Shown here: piece after piece, positions 17,979 through 27,210 of the stretch
How the letters are laid out: the number at the start of each line of letters is the position of its first letter
Position numbering within the stretch: the first letter of the stretch is position 1
Assembly (NCBI GenBank): GCA_934395135.1
Contig: CAKRRK010000005.1
Span: 1 to 64,000 of the forward strand
From: an uncultured Eubacteriales bacterium
GTDB lineage: Bacteria > Bacillota > Clostridia > Oscillospirales > Butyricicoccaceae
DNA length: 64,000 nt
Direction: 5' to 3'
The notes under the pieces: model-generated
Database searches by the model: none
Seen by the model: the letters and a program-made list of their open reading frames with translations, nothing else
Told to the model about the DNA's origin: nothing
Position numbers and translations under genes: made by a program

Positions 17979-18428
17979 TCAGCGAAGCATATTCACACTT
18001 TCTCTGCAAAACTTATGGGCATAATCATCATCCCGCATTACCATAAACACCGTATCGTCTCCCGCAATCGTTCCCACAACCGACTCGATTTTCATCGCAT
18101 CAATGGCAATTGCTGCAGCGGATCCTAACCCAGGCAGCGTTTTAATAACTACAATATTTTGCGCGGAGTCCACTTTTGTCACACATTCTTTAAAAATGTT
18201 TTTCAGTCGTGCCGCAAAGCTGCTCTCCACATCACTGGCCACAGCATACTTATATTTGCCGCTGGGCGCCAGACTCTTTATCAGGCGTAATTCCTTGATA
18301 TCTCGTGAAACGGTTGCCTGTGTTGTGTCGTAACCGAATTCCCGGAGTTTCTGGGACAGTTCTTCCTGGGTTTCAATCTCATTTTTTTCAATGATTTCCA
18401 AAATTTTGGCTTGTCGCTGAAATTTCAT
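17979..18428 (-). CDS. argR: arginine repressor ArgR/AhrC
   Basis: Arginine-responsive transcription factor. 149 residues: N-terminal winged helix (TQATVSRDIKELRL) and C-terminal hexamerisation/arginine-binding domain (GLGSAAAIAIDAM and GTIAGDDTVFM). The ATG overlaps the nadK stop by 4 bases, so they are translationally coupled. No arginine genes occur in the window, which fits a regulator kept by synteny rather than next to its targets. Confidence 0.95.
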   Translation of the reverse strand: MKFQRQAKILEIIEKNEIETQEELSQKLREFGYDTTQATVSRDIKELRLIKSLAPSGKYKYAVASDVESSFAARLKNIFKECVTKVDSAQNIVVIKTLPGLGSAAAIAIDAMKIESVVGTIAGDDTVFMVMRDDDYAHKFCRESVNMLR

Positions 18429-19291
18429 GATACGTTTCCTCCGCCTGATAATTTTTCACGGATGACATGATAGATGCTTTGACGCTTTACCCGGATAAGC
18501 TTTGTTTCATAGCCGGATCGCTGAATTCGTATGATATCGTCCGGGAAAATTTCAATGGTTTCTCTGCCGTCCACTGATAAATACGCATTTTTATCACTAT
18601 AGGATTTTGCTTTTACGGTAATTTTTCGATCCGAGGAAAACACATAGGCCTTAGCCTGAACTTCGTGCGCGCAAATAGGCGTTACGGAAATATTTTCCGA
18701 GGTAGGCTCCACGACCGGCCCTCCCGCCGCAATGGAATATGCGGTGGAGCCTGTAGGGGTGGATATCACAACTCCGTCTCCGCGAAAGGCCGAAACCGGA
18801 ACGCCGTCTGCATAGATCTGTACCTTAATAATTTTAAACATTGTCCCATTGGTCAAAATAACGTCATTCAGAGCCGTCGACGTGAATATCTTGGCATCGT
18901 CGCGAAATACACATACATCCAGCATAATCCGCTTATCCAAATAATAGTTTCCGTCAAAAATGCGGTGTATCATTTTAATATCAGATGACTCCAATTCCGT
19001 TACAAACCCTAAATGACCGTAGTTGATGCCAATGATTGGAATGCGATATTCCGCCGCTTCTTTGGCAATGCGCAAAATCGTGCCGTCGCCGCCAAGCACA
19101 ATGATAAAATCTGAAATCTTGACACATTCTTCCACAGAATAAAATTCCACATCGGAACTGTTTATAAACTTTGCCGCCCAATAGGGTGCAATGACCTTAG
19201 CGTTTCTTTCCCGCAACAGCGCATAAATTTCGCGAAACGCCTCTGCGGTATCAATTTTTCGAATATTTGGATAAATCATCACGATTTTCAT
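18425..19291 (-). CDS. nadK: NAD kinase
   Basis: Makes NADP from NAD and ATP. About 288 residues from the ATG that follows AGGTG; a GTG three codons earlier is possible. GGDGTILR motif near residue 65, NYGHLGFVTE, the TPTGSTAY loop and GGP block. Starts 10 bases after tlyA ends and overlaps argR by 4 bases. Confidence 0.95.
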   Translation of the reverse strand: MKIVMIYPNIRKIDTAEAFREIYALLRERNAKVIAPYWAAKFINSSDVEFYSVEECVKISDFIIVLGGDGTILRIAKEAAEYRIPIIGINYGHLGFVTELESSDIKMIHRIFDGNYYLDKRIMLDVCVFRDDAKIFTSTALNDVILTNGTMFKIIKVQIYADGVPVSAFRGDGVVISTPTGSTAYSIAAGGPVVEPTSENISVTPICAHEVQAKAYVFSSDRKITVKAKSYSDKNAYLSVDGRETIEIFPDDIIRIQRSGYETKLIRVKRQSIYHVIREKLSGGGNVS

Positions 19292-19300
19292 ATTTTTCAC

Positions 19301-20101
19301 CTACTTGTCCAATTCCAGATGAGCCTTTTCGACAACGGATTTTATGTCAATTTCCATCCTTTCCGAATTTTCTTTCCCCAGATATCCCAAAAATTCTATG
19401 TTTCCTTCCGGGCCTTTCATCGGAGAAAACGTTATATCAAGCACTTGAAACCCTGTAGTGTGAGCATTTTCCACAAAAGCTTCCAGCACCTGCTGATGGA
19501 TTTTCGGATCGCGTACCACACCTTTTTTCCCCACATTTCCCTTGCCCGCTTCAAACTGTGGTTTAATAAGACAAGCAATCCGTCCGGCATCACAAAGCAA
19601 TTTAGCAACCACCGGCAAAACAAGCTTCAAGGAAATAAATGAAACGTCGATTACTGCGAATTCCGGCACATCAGACAAGTCTTTCGGTGTAACATGCCGA
19701 ATATTCGTTCGTTCCATGCAAACGACCCTTGGATCCTGCCGCAGCGTCCAGGCAAGCTGGCCATATCCCACATCAATAGAATATACCTTTCTGGCACCCC
19801 GTTTTAAAAGACAGTCGGTAAAACCGCCGGTCGAGGCGCCGATATCCAGGCAGCACAGTCCGGATGGATCAATCTGAAAAGAATCCAGAGCTTTTTCAAT
19901 TTTATGTCCGCCGCGGCTGACATAGGACTTTCCATTATCACGCACAACAATGTCCGCGTCACTTTCCACCATCATCCCGGCTTTTTCCGCCTTTTGGTTA
20001 TTGACATAAACAAGGCCGCTCATAATCGTGGTTTTGGCCCGCTCCCGGGAAGGGCACAGGCCCTTTTCAAACAATACCACATCCAGCCGCTCTTTTTTCA
20101 A
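19301..20101 (-). CDS. tlyA: TlyA family rRNA 2'-O-methyltransferase
   Basis: 266 residues. N-terminal S4 RNA-binding domain (RLDVVLFEKGLCPSRERAK), then the YVSRGGHKI link and an FtsJ/RrmJ-type SAM domain (LDIGASTGGFTDCLL). In the family it methylates 16S and 23S rRNA and is also named a hemolysin from older work. Its start overlaps the dxs stop by 4 bases, a tight translational coupling conserved in clostridia. Confidence 0.93.
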   Translation of the reverse strand: MKKERLDVVLFEKGLCPSRERAKTTIMSGLVYVNNQKAEKAGMMVESDADIVVRDNGKSYVSRGGHKIEKALDSFQIDPSGLCCLDIGASTGGFTDCLLKRGARKVYSIDVGYGQLAWTLRQDPRVVCMERTNIRHVTPKDLSDVPEFAVIDVSFISLKLVLPVVAKLLCDAGRIACLIKPQFEAGKGNVGKKGVVRDPKIHQQVLEAFVENAHTTGFQVLDITFSPMKGPEGNIEFLGYLGKENSERMEIDIKSVVEKAHLELDK

Positions 20102-21954
20102 AACTTCATAGCCTCCATCCCTGCCGTTGCAATGCTCTCACTGTCAATGCCGCAGTACCGATATATTGATTGAACGTCCCCATGGGGCAAAAAACGATCT
20201 CCTGTGTTGCACAGCTTGTAATAAACCAGTTTTTCTCCCACCAGATGTTCCAGCACATACTGCCCTATTCCACCTTGATGTACCACATCTTCTACCACAA
20301 TAATCCGTCCGGTCTTTTTTACGCTGGCCTGAATGGTTTCCATCGCGAAGCAATCCAGCCGATTAATTTTAACCAGTTCCACGCTGATGCCGTGATCTTT
20401 TAATGTTACTGCGGCGTCAATCGCTTCATTGATCATAATGCCGTAGGAAACCAGAGTGATATCTCTTCCCTGTGATAAAATACAAATCGAAAATTCTGAC
20501 GTGTCCTTGACAAACTTTCCTTCTCCTCCTCTGGGAAAGCGAACCGCTGCCGGTCCGTCTGTGCGATAAATCGCTGCGGAAATCATAGAGCGCAGCTCCC
20601 GAAAATTGGACGGTGCAAACACCGCAATCCCCGGAACCTGCCGCAGATAACCCACATCAAACACCCCATTATGAGTTGGTCCATCGTCGCCTACGATTCC
20701 GGCCCGGTCAACGGCAAGCAGTAGTTTGATGTGATCAATCGCGACATCGTGGATTAACTGGTCAAAAGATCGCTGCAAAAAAGTGGAATAGATGGCACAC
20801 ACGGGCATTAGTCCCCGTTTTGCCATTCCCGCCGCCATCGTCACAGCATGCTCTTCCGCGATGCCTACATCAAAGAAACGCTTTGGAAATAACTTGGAAA
20901 AAGCGGAAAGACCTGTGCCGGACTGCATCGCCGCCGTAACCGCACAAATCTTTGGATCAATGTCCGCTAAAGTAAGGAGTGTTTGCCCAAACACCTCGGA
21001 AAAGGTTTTTCCCGGTGATTTTAATGGACTTCCCGTCTTTATATCAAAGGGTGATACCCCATGATACCGATCCGGACTTTGTTCCGAATAAGGATAGCCC
21101 CGTCCCTTTTGCGTCATCAAATGCACGATTACGGGCTTTTGCAGACTTTTTGCCATTTCCAGCAACTCGCAAACCGCCTGCACGTCATGGCCATCCGCCG
21201 GTCCCAAATAAGCAAGCCCCATATTCTCAAAAAAGGAACTGGGCAGCAAAACCGATTTGACGCCGCTTTTGATTTTCGTGATGAAATCAGAAAGCTTTGT
21301 TCCAATATAAGAATATTCCAAAAAGCCCTTTACCCTTTTTTTAACCCGTAAGTATCGCGGACTCATTCGCAGATTTGCCAAATGTTTGGACATTGCACCC
21401 ACATTTTTAGCAATGGACATGTTATTATCGTTCAATATAATGATAACCGGTTCTTTGGATGTTCCCGCATCGCTCAGCGCTTCGTACGCCATGCCTCCGG
21501 TTAACGCACCGTCTCCAATCACAGCGACAACTTGATATTCCTGCTTTTGCAGCGTTCTGGCATGCGCCATTCCCAGCGCTGTAGAAACTGAAATAGACGC
21601 ATGGCCTGAAACCGATGCGTCACACTCACTTTCCTCCGGCTTGGTGAATCCAGAAATGCCTCCATATTTTCGCAGTGTTGAAAACTGTTCTTTTCTTCCG
21701 GTTAAAATTTTATGTACATAACTTTGATGTCCAACATCAAATACAATACGGTCTTTTTGGCTGTCAAACACCTTTTCCAGCGCAACGGACAATTCCACAA
21801 CACCCAAATTAGAAGAAAGATGTCCTCCCGTTTGAGAAACATTCTCAATAATAAATTGGCGAAGTTCCGTACACAACGCGTTAATTTCCAGTGGTGTTAA
21901 ATCCTTTATATCATCAGCAGTTTGTATGCCGTCTAATATCTTATATTGTCCCAT
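20098..21954 (-). CDS. dxs: 1-deoxy-D-xylulose-5-phosphate synthase
   Basis: First enzyme of the MEP isoprenoid pathway, thiamine-diphosphate dependent. 618 residues. HLSSNLGVVEL, FDVGHQSYVHK, the ThDP motif GDGALTGGMAYEAL..NDN, EEHAVTMAAGMA, DRAGIVGDDGPTHNG. It follows oapA and the OLE RNA, with ispA beyond, so both ends of prenyl diphosphate synthesis flank the RNA. Confidence 0.97.
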   Translation of the reverse strand: MGQYKILDGIQTADDIKDLTPLEINALCTELRQFIIENVSQTGGHLSSNLGVVELSVALEKVFDSQKDRIVFDVGHQSYVHKILTGRKEQFSTLRKYGGISGFTKPEESECDASVSGHASISVSTALGMAHARTLQKQEYQVVAVIGDGALTGGMAYEALSDAGTSKEPVIIILNDNNMSIAKNVGAMSKHLANLRMSPRYLRVKKRVKGFLEYSYIGTKLSDFITKIKSGVKSVLLPSSFFENMGLAYLGPADGHDVQAVCELLEMAKSLQKPVIVHLMTQKGRGYPYSEQSPDRYHGVSPFDIKTGSPLKSPGKTFSEVFGQTLLTLADIDPKICAVTAAMQSGTGLSAFSKLFPKRFFDVGIAEEHAVTMAAGMAKRGLMPVCAIYSTFLQRSFDQLIHDVAIDHIKLLLAVDRAGIVGDDGPTHNGVFDVGYLRQVPGIAVFAPSNFRELRSMISAAIYRTDGPAAVRFPRGGEGKFVKDTSEFSICILSQGRDITLVSYGIMINEAIDAAVTLKDHGISVELVKINRLDCFAMETIQASVKKTGRIIVVEDVVHQGGIGQYVLEHLVGEKLVYYKLCNTGDRFLPHGDVQSIYRYCGIDSESIATAGMEAMKF

Positions 21955-22087
21955 GATTTTTCAAACCTTGTTTCGTGTTTAGTCATCTGGAACCTGCTAA
22001 AGCTTCCAAATGCGCAGATCTGACGGAATATAGAATTATCCGCCGAGGCAGTGATTTTCTAAAACGCCTGCCAACGTTTTCGCAAAG

Positions 22088-22657
22088 TCATTTCTTATTT
22101 CCCGGAAACCAAGGAAAAACATGTAAAATTTTTCCTACGGCAAATAATATTTTTCCACTGTAACTGATCCCAAACCCTTTTCCCATTGCCTTTCCGCCAA
22201 TGGTCAGCGCACTGATCAGGCCGGTAATGACCAATTGTATAACCGTTCCCTGTGGCGTACCTGCCACAATAATCCGAGCCACAATAATCGCGCCGGTAGC
22301 ACCGGAGATAATACCAGCAATATCCCCCACAACATCATTGCAAAAGCTCGCAACTTTCTCCGCGTTTTGTACCAGCCAAACCGCTTCTTTGGCGCCGCTT
22401 ACCTTTTTTGCCGCCATAGAATGAAACTGTTTCTCATCGCCGGATGTGGCCGCCACGCCAATAATATCAAAAACAATGCCTAAAATAACCACTGCAAGCA
22501 AAATGATAAATGCTATCAGATTATTTACATGCTGAATTGCCTCCGACGATGCGTAGGAAAGCAGCATAGATATAAGAAATGAAAAAAAAGTTATGGAAAT
22601 AACCCATTTAAAATCTATCCGGAAAAGTTTTGTCTTTTTTTTGTTTTTACTGTCCAA
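22088..22657 (-). CDS. oapA: OLE-associated membrane protein OapA
   Basis: 189 residues with about four hydrophobic helices (residues about 18-37, 46-68, 110-132, 138-155) and basic ends. Known for the family: OapA is the membrane protein that binds OLE RNA and anchors it at the membrane; it is sometimes annotated as CorB-like. Assignment here rests on its place directly downstream of a long structured non-coding RNA between ispA and dxs, the conserved OLE locus. I see no catalytic motif. Alternative: an unrelated small membrane protein. Confidence 0.8.
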   Translation of the reverse strand: MDSKNKKKTKLFRIDFKWVISITFFSFLISMLLSYASSEAIQHVNNLIAFIILLAVVILGIVFDIIGVAATSGDEKQFHSMAAKKVSGAKEAVWLVQNAEKVASFCNDVVGDIAGIISGATGAIIVARIIVAGTPQGTVIQLVITGLISALTIGGKAMGKGFGISYSGKILFAVGKILHVFPWFPGNKK

Positions 22658-22669
22658 AAAATTTAAAAC

Positions 22670-23329
22670 CCCTTGTTGTTCCTTATATTTAAAATTATGT
22701 GGCGGCAGACAAAGTTAATCTTACGGCTTGAGGTTCGGTTGGATTTCCCTACATACTGCCATGCGTCGCCGACATGGAGGTTTCCCATTATAGTATATAC
22801 CAAGATATTGCTATTCTTGTGACCGAATTGCCACTTAGTCCGTACTGCAATCCCTTGTCTGCCCGAAAAACGACAGCCTAGGTGATTTCCACGGCAGTCA
22901 ACACGATTCTTAACCTCTTTTGCAGCCAAGGTTTCAAGTGTCAATACCCACGGTTTCCTGGCCGGGAATCCGTAGGCGGATACACTATTCACCAAGACCA
23001 CGCAAGGCAGGCTACTCTGCACACAGCAACTTCAGTGCAGTTTTATCCGTTCGGATAAAACGCCATCCGCACCGCAATACAGGTTCTCCCCTGCAACGTA
23101 AAGCATCCATCAACCAGAATCGGTGCTATAGGTGCTCCACATATACAGGTCTCCACGGAAATAGGGTCGGTATTTCATGCCATTGAAACGCGCCCTAAAA
23201 CCTTAACCCCCAGCATCCACCCCAGACTGGGCGTAAGAAGCAAACACCAGGGACTTCATCGATATGCCCTTTAACGGATTTTTAGCCCCGTCTTGGGAAT
23301 CGTATGAGCTGACTAGAATACTGCGCCAC
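22670..23329 (-). ncRNA. ole: OLE RNA (ornate large extremophilic RNA)
   Basis: About 640-nt non-coding stretch with many potential stems: GTTTTATCC/GGATAAAAC near 23040-23061, CCCAG/CTGGG near 23222-23230, CTGCAC/GTGCAG near 23016-23040, ACGGTTTCC with GGGAATCCGT near 22951-22974. It lies between ispA and a membrane-protein gene that precedes dxs, the exact known OLE-oapA context. A promoter at 23336-23364 predicts a 5' end near 23329; the 3' end is approximate. OLE RNA forms a membrane ribonucleoprotein linked in other Firmicutes to stress and magnesium physiology. Identification is from synteny, size and structure; the sequence was not compared with a model. Confidence 0.82.
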
Positions 23330-23335
23330 ATTGAT

Positions 23336-23364
23336 AAATTATCACATTTTGCACCTGTTTGCAA
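23336..23364 (-). promoter_or_regulatory. candidate promoter of OLE RNA
   Basis: Minus strand -35 TTGCAA (23359-23364), 17-base spacer, -10 TAATTT (23336-23341), in the gap after ispA. Confidence 0.6.
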
Positions 23365-23401
23365 GGTTCGCCACGGAAGTTTACGGAAATTTTAAAACGG
23401 T

Positions 23402-24295
23402 TTATTTTTCCCTTGCCGACAAAAAATGTGCGAGCTGCACCAAAAAAACAGGATCCTTCAGCTTAGAAGCTGCAGTGACCGCCTCTTTCGTGAGGTCTGC
23501 AATGGCCTTCCTGCAGTGTTCCATCCCGATTGCGGCTGGAAAAGTAGCTTTTTCTCCGCGTTCGTCACTGCCGACTGCTTTTCCCAAGATTTCTGTATTT
23601 CCTTCCACATCCAAAATATCGTCCCGGATCTGAAACGCCAGCCCAAGCGCCCTTGCATATGTTCTGGCGGCCTGCAGCGTCGCTTCATCGCTCCGCCCGG
23701 CAAGGATGCAGCCGGATACCGTTCCAGCTTCGATGAGTTTTCCGGTTTTAAGCCTTTGCAGAAAAATCAGTTCATCCACTGTTAGCCGTTGACCTTCGGC
23801 CCCGATGTCCAAAACCTGTCCGCCGATCATTCCATCCATGCCGGAGCATTGCGCAATATACGAGACAGCAGAAAGGACATCTTCCGGCCGAAAGGCCTGT
23901 ATCGCCTGCTTTGACAGCATAATTTCAAAAGCTCGATTTAACAGCGCATCACCAGCCAGCACGGCAAGCGCTTCTCCGTAAACTTTATGGCTGGTTGGTT
24001 TTCCGCGCCGCAAATCATCGTCATCCATACAAGGGAGGTCGTCATGGATCAGAGAATACGTATGAATCATTTCCAAAGCGCAGGCAAACGGCATAGCGTC
24101 CGACACACTTCCGCCGCAAACTCTGCAAAACTCCAGCAGCAACATAGGCCGCAGGCGCTTTCCGCCAGCCTGAAGGCTGTACTGGACCGCATCGTAAATC
24201 TTTGTTTTGCACTCTGGTTCCTTGGGTCGCAAATACGCTGGAAGGGCCGCTTCTATGCTTGTAACATATTGCTCAAATCTCTTTTGAAACTCCAT
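23402..24295 (-). CDS. ispA: short-chain polyprenyl diphosphate synthase (geranyl/farnesyl)
   Basis: Condenses isopentenyl and dimethylallyl diphosphates. 297 residues. First Asp-rich motif in HDDLPCMDDDDLRRGKPTSHK, second in IRDDILD, plus AGGKRLRPML at the start. Two bases after xseB; upstream of OLE RNA and dxs, its pathway partner. Product chain length cannot be told for sure from sequence. Confidence 0.95.
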   Translation of the reverse strand: MEFQKRFEQYVTSIEAALPAYLRPKEPECKTKIYDAVQYSLQAGGKRLRPMLLLEFCRVCGGSVSDAMPFACALEMIHTYSLIHDDLPCMDDDDLRRGKPTSHKVYGEALAVLAGDALLNRAFEIMLSKQAIQAFRPEDVLSAVSYIAQCSGMDGMIGGQVLDIGAEGQRLTVDELIFLQRLKTGKLIEAGTVSGCILAGRSDEATLQAARTYARALGLAFQIRDDILDVEGNTEILGKAVGSDERGEKATFPAAIGMEHCRKAIADLTKEAVTAASKLKDPVFLVQLAHFLSAREK

Positions 24296-24297
24296 AT

Positions 24298-24543
24298 TTA
24301 TTCCTCTTTGTCCAACGGAAATGGCTGTTCTTCCAAACCGTCCGCCCCTCTGGTAATCATCGTAATTTTCTGTTCTGCGGCATCAAGTTTTCTGCTGCAC
24401 TGCAAGGACAGAGCCGTTCCTTCCTCAAACAACCGGATGCTCTCTTCCAGGGAAATGTCATTGCGTTCCAATATGGAAACAATTTCCTCCAGCCGTGCGA
24501 TAGATGTTTCAAAATCCAATTCTTTTTTTTTCGAAGACGCCAT
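24298..24543 (-). CDS. xseB: exodeoxyribonuclease VII small subunit
   Basis: 81 residues, typical. Conserved helical start FETSIARLEEIVSILERNDISLEESIRLFEEG. Partner of XseA, whose stop lies two bases upstream. Confidence 0.93.
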   Translation of the reverse strand: MASSKKKELDFETSIARLEEIVSILERNDISLEESIRLFEEGTALSLQCSRKLDAAEQKITMITRGADGLEEQPFPLDKEE

Positions 24544-24545
24544 TT

Positions 24546-25748
24546 TTATTCCTCATCCTTTATAATTTCAGTGACAGTACACCGGGCTTTGTTGCGGTGA
24601 AATTGTATCGTAACGCAGTCTCCCTGTTCCAGACATTCTCCGTCCCGGATAATTTGCTTTGTTTCATCCGACACAATGCTATACCCTCTCGCCAACACTT
24701 TGATGGGATTGCAGGCGTCCAGGTAGGCGACTGCTTTGGAAAATCTATTGCGTTCCCGCAAATGCTGTTCCCGGACAAAAGCCTGCATTCTATCGGAAAG
24801 ATGCGCCAACAGCATACGGCTTTCTTCTATCTGCATCTGCGGATTGCGTAGCTGCAGCCGCTTTTTGTGATGCAGGAGTGTCATATTGCGCGCCGCAACC
24901 GCCGCTTTCGCCGCGATTTTCAAGCGGTCATATAAATTATTGCACAACATCGTTAGTTCTTGTTGATCCGGAACGCAGAGTTCCGCCGCATTGGATGGCG
25001 TCGAAGCGCGCACATCTGCCACAAAATCGGCGATCGTCACATCCGGTTCATGCCCTACCGCAGAAACCACCGGGATCCTGGAACCGGAAATTGCCCTTGC
25101 TACCGTTTCTGTATTAAACGCCCATAAATCTTCTATACTGCCGCCGCCGCGCCCGGTAATAATCAAATCGCACAAGCCTTCCTCGTTGATATGTTTCAAT
25201 GCTTCTGCAATAGCGGAAGGTGCGCCTTCTCCCTGCACCAGTACGGGATACAGCCGGACAGATGCAGGCGGATAGCGATTATTTAATATGCGAAGCATAT
25301 CCTGCACTGCGGCGCCAGTAGGGGATGTAACAATACCAATGCACTTCGGGAACTTGGGCAGTGCCTTTTTTCGCGCCGGGTCAAACAGCCCTTCCGCATA
25401 TAATTTTTCCTTTAACTCTTCAAAGCGCAAATGCAGGTCCCCTGCCCCATCGGAGATCATATCCGTGATATACAGCTGATACTGCCCGCTTTTTACAAAA
25501 ACGCCAATCCTTCCTCTGGCAATCACCTGCATTCCATTGCGCGGAACCAAGCGGAGTTTGGCCGCATCTGTTCGGAACATTACCGCAGACAGCGCCGCCT
25601 CTTGGTCTTTCAGCGTCATATAATGATGGCCTGAGGTATGGCGCTTATAGTTGGAGATTTCTCCCCGAATAAAAATATTCCGGAAGTTTTCCTGATACTC
25701 CAACATGGATTTTATTTCGTAATTCACCTCGGAAACAGAATAAATCAT
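24546..25748 (-). CDS. xseA: exodeoxyribonuclease VII large subunit
   Basis: Single-strand exonuclease subunit. 400 residues. OB fold with IRGEISNYKRHTSGHHYMTLKD, GIVTSPTGAAVQDML, GRGGGSIEDLWAFN, VGHEPDVTIADFVADVRASTPSNAAEL, coiled-coil C-terminus with the LARGYSIV motif. Overlaps the TsaD-paralogue stop by 4 bases. Confidence 0.96.
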   Translation of the reverse strand: MIYSVSEVNYEIKSMLEYQENFRNIFIRGEISNYKRHTSGHHYMTLKDQEAALSAVMFRTDAAKLRLVPRNGMQVIARGRIGVFVKSGQYQLYITDMISDGAGDLHLRFEELKEKLYAEGLFDPARKKALPKFPKCIGIVTSPTGAAVQDMLRILNNRYPPASVRLYPVLVQGEGAPSAIAEALKHINEEGLCDLIITGRGGGSIEDLWAFNTETVARAISGSRIPVVSAVGHEPDVTIADFVADVRASTPSNAAELCVPDQQELTMLCNNLYDRLKIAAKAAVAARNMTLLHHKKRLQLRNPQMQIEESRMLLAHLSDRMQAFVREQHLRERNRFSKAVAYLDACNPIKVLARGYSIVSDETKQIIRDGECLEQGDCVTIQFHRNKARCTVTEIIKDEE

Positions 25749-26695
25749 AACATTCCCTGTTCTTTCTGCTGGCTGTAATAAGAAAAGATCGCAGCGCCTA
25801 CGGCATTGTCACCCGATAACTCACCGGAAGCAAACCAACATTGCCCCGGAAAAGCTTGTTCCATACGCTTTCGCAAATACCCGTTTGCCGCCACACCGCC
25901 GCAAAACAACACCGGCAGGGGTTCGATTTTCATTCTCTGTTCCGTAGCGCGTACTATCGCATTGCATACGGTCTGTATGGCAGCCGCCGCAACGTCGCCC
26001 GGCTGCGCGCCGCTTTCATAGAATGCTTTGATTTTGTTTTCCATACCGGACAAAGAAAAATAACCGTCCGTACTTTTGGGCTGATATCCACAGTTTGTAT
26101 CCATTTCAGCAATTTGCTCCAATTGTGCGCCGGCCGGAAAAGAAAGCGAAAGCATCACGCCCGCGCGGTCAATCAGCTGCCCGGCAGCAATATCTGTCGT
26201 GCCACCAACAATTTCCGTCTGTAACGCACAGCCGGCACTGCAATCTGCCAGCAGCAATTCCGTTGTGCCGCCCGATAAATGCCATACGTAAAAACGCCTG
26301 CCGATCCAATCCAGTTTTCCCGCGGAAAAAGCAGCAGAAACAATATGTCCCTGCTGGTGTGACAAATGCAGGCATGGCGTATTGTGGGTTTTGGCAATTG
26401 CTTCTCCCGCCGCAAGACCAGCGAGAAAGCATGGCATATACGAACCCTCAACGGCACGAGGACGCGAACTGACGCCAACGCCGGAAATGGCCGCCCCAAA
26501 CTCTGTCTTAAAACGATGAAACAGATTCGGGAGATTCACCACATGCTGAAACAGTGCATCGCTCTGCCGCAAACCAAGCCGGCCTTCTGGTACTGCCAAA
26601 AGGAGACTTTCGTTTCTATACCGCTGCGTTTTTGCATCGAATAGGGCAACAGAGGTTTTATAGTTGCTGGTGTCGATTCCGAGATACAGGCTCAT
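25745..26695 (-). CDS. TsaD/Kae1/Gcp-like paralogue
   Basis: 316 residues, ASKHA fold. LGIDTSNYKTSVALFD phosphate loop at residues 4-19, metal-binding HLSHQQGH near residue 110, HLSGGTTELLL, and a late GGVAANGYLRKRM. The true TsaD, which makes t6A in tRNA, usually lies with tsaE/tsaB; this shorter copy sits between nusB and xseA, a place where many clostridia carry a Gcp-like paralogue of unknown role. It overlaps both neighbours by 4 bases. Could be a second t6A enzyme or another ASKHA activity. Confidence 0.82.
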   Translation of the reverse strand: MSLYLGIDTSNYKTSVALFDAKTQRYRNESLLLAVPEGRLGLRQSDALFQHVVNLPNLFHRFKTEFGAAISGVGVSSRPRAVEGSYMPCFLAGLAAGEAIAKTHNTPCLHLSHQQGHIVSAAFSAGKLDWIGRRFYVWHLSGGTTELLLADCSAGCALQTEIVGGTTDIAAGQLIDRAGVMLSLSFPAGAQLEQIAEMDTNCGYQPKSTDGYFSLSGMENKIKAFYESGAQPGDVAAAAIQTVCNAIVRATEQRMKIEPLPVLFCGGVAANGYLRKRMEQAFPGQCWFASGELSGDNAVGAAIFSYYSQQKEQGML

Positions 26696-27144
26696 ACCGT
26701 CTTCTTCTCTTCCCGAATTACGCTGCCAAGCACACCGTTAATAAACACGGAGGCCTCTTTGGATTCATATTTCTTGGCAAGTTCCACCGCCTCGTTGGCG
26801 GAAACGCCGGAGGGAATTCCATCCATATGGAAGATTTCATAAACAGCCAGGCGCAAAATTGCTCTGGTTACCCGAGAGAGTCGGGACACTTTCCAGTTTT
26901 TGGCATACTTTTCAATCATTCCATCAATTTCAGCAACGTGCTCTGCGATACCTCGCACTACCGCTAAGATATACGCGGATTCTTCCCCGCATACTGCCGC
27001 CGGGGCATCTTCTCCCTGGGTATAAATATCCGGCAGCGCGCTTTCTTCTACTACAGAAGTCAATTCATCCGTGGAGGAAAATCCATGGAATCCCAACTCA
27101 TAAATTAACTTGAACGCGGTCTCCCGAGCCTCTCTTCTGTTCAC
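26692..27144 (-). CDS. nusB: transcription antitermination factor NusB
   Basis: 150 residues from a GTG start (27142-27144) with GGAGG five bases before it; a longer upstream frame lacks a ribosome site. NRREARETAFKLIYELGF start, and the conserved LSRVTRAILRLAVYEI and VSANEAVELAKKY helices near the end. Binds boxA RNA with NusE in rRNA antitermination. First gene of the nusB-to-ispA operon with its own promoter. Confidence 0.95.
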   Translation of the reverse strand: MNRREARETAFKLIYELGFHGFSSTDELTSVVEESALPDIYTQGEDAPAAVCGEESAYILAVVRGIAEHVAEIDGMIEKYAKNWKVSRLSRVTRAILRLAVYEIFHMDGIPSGVSANEAVELAKKYESKEASVFINGVLGSVIREEKKTV

Positions 27145-27181
27145 ATCTGCCTCCTGAAATCCATAAAAAATATTTACATAC

Positions 27182-27210
27182 ATCATACCCCATGCCAATA
27201 AAATATGCAA
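27182..27210 (-). promoter_or_regulatory. sigma-A promoter of the nusB operon
   Basis: Minus strand -35 TTGCAT (27205-27210), 17-base spacer, -10 TATGAT (27182-27187), about 40 bases before the GTG of nusB. Confidence 0.7.

Noticed and set aside
22663..23022. 119-residue open frame on the minus strand
   Set aside because: It lies inside the OLE RNA region, has no ribosome site and no protein-like pattern.
22660..23340. IscB-type omega RNA or group II intron remnant
   Set aside because: Considered because of the stem-rich non-coding sequence, but no IscB, reverse transcriptase or domain V was found, and the ispA-oapA-dxs context fits OLE RNA better.
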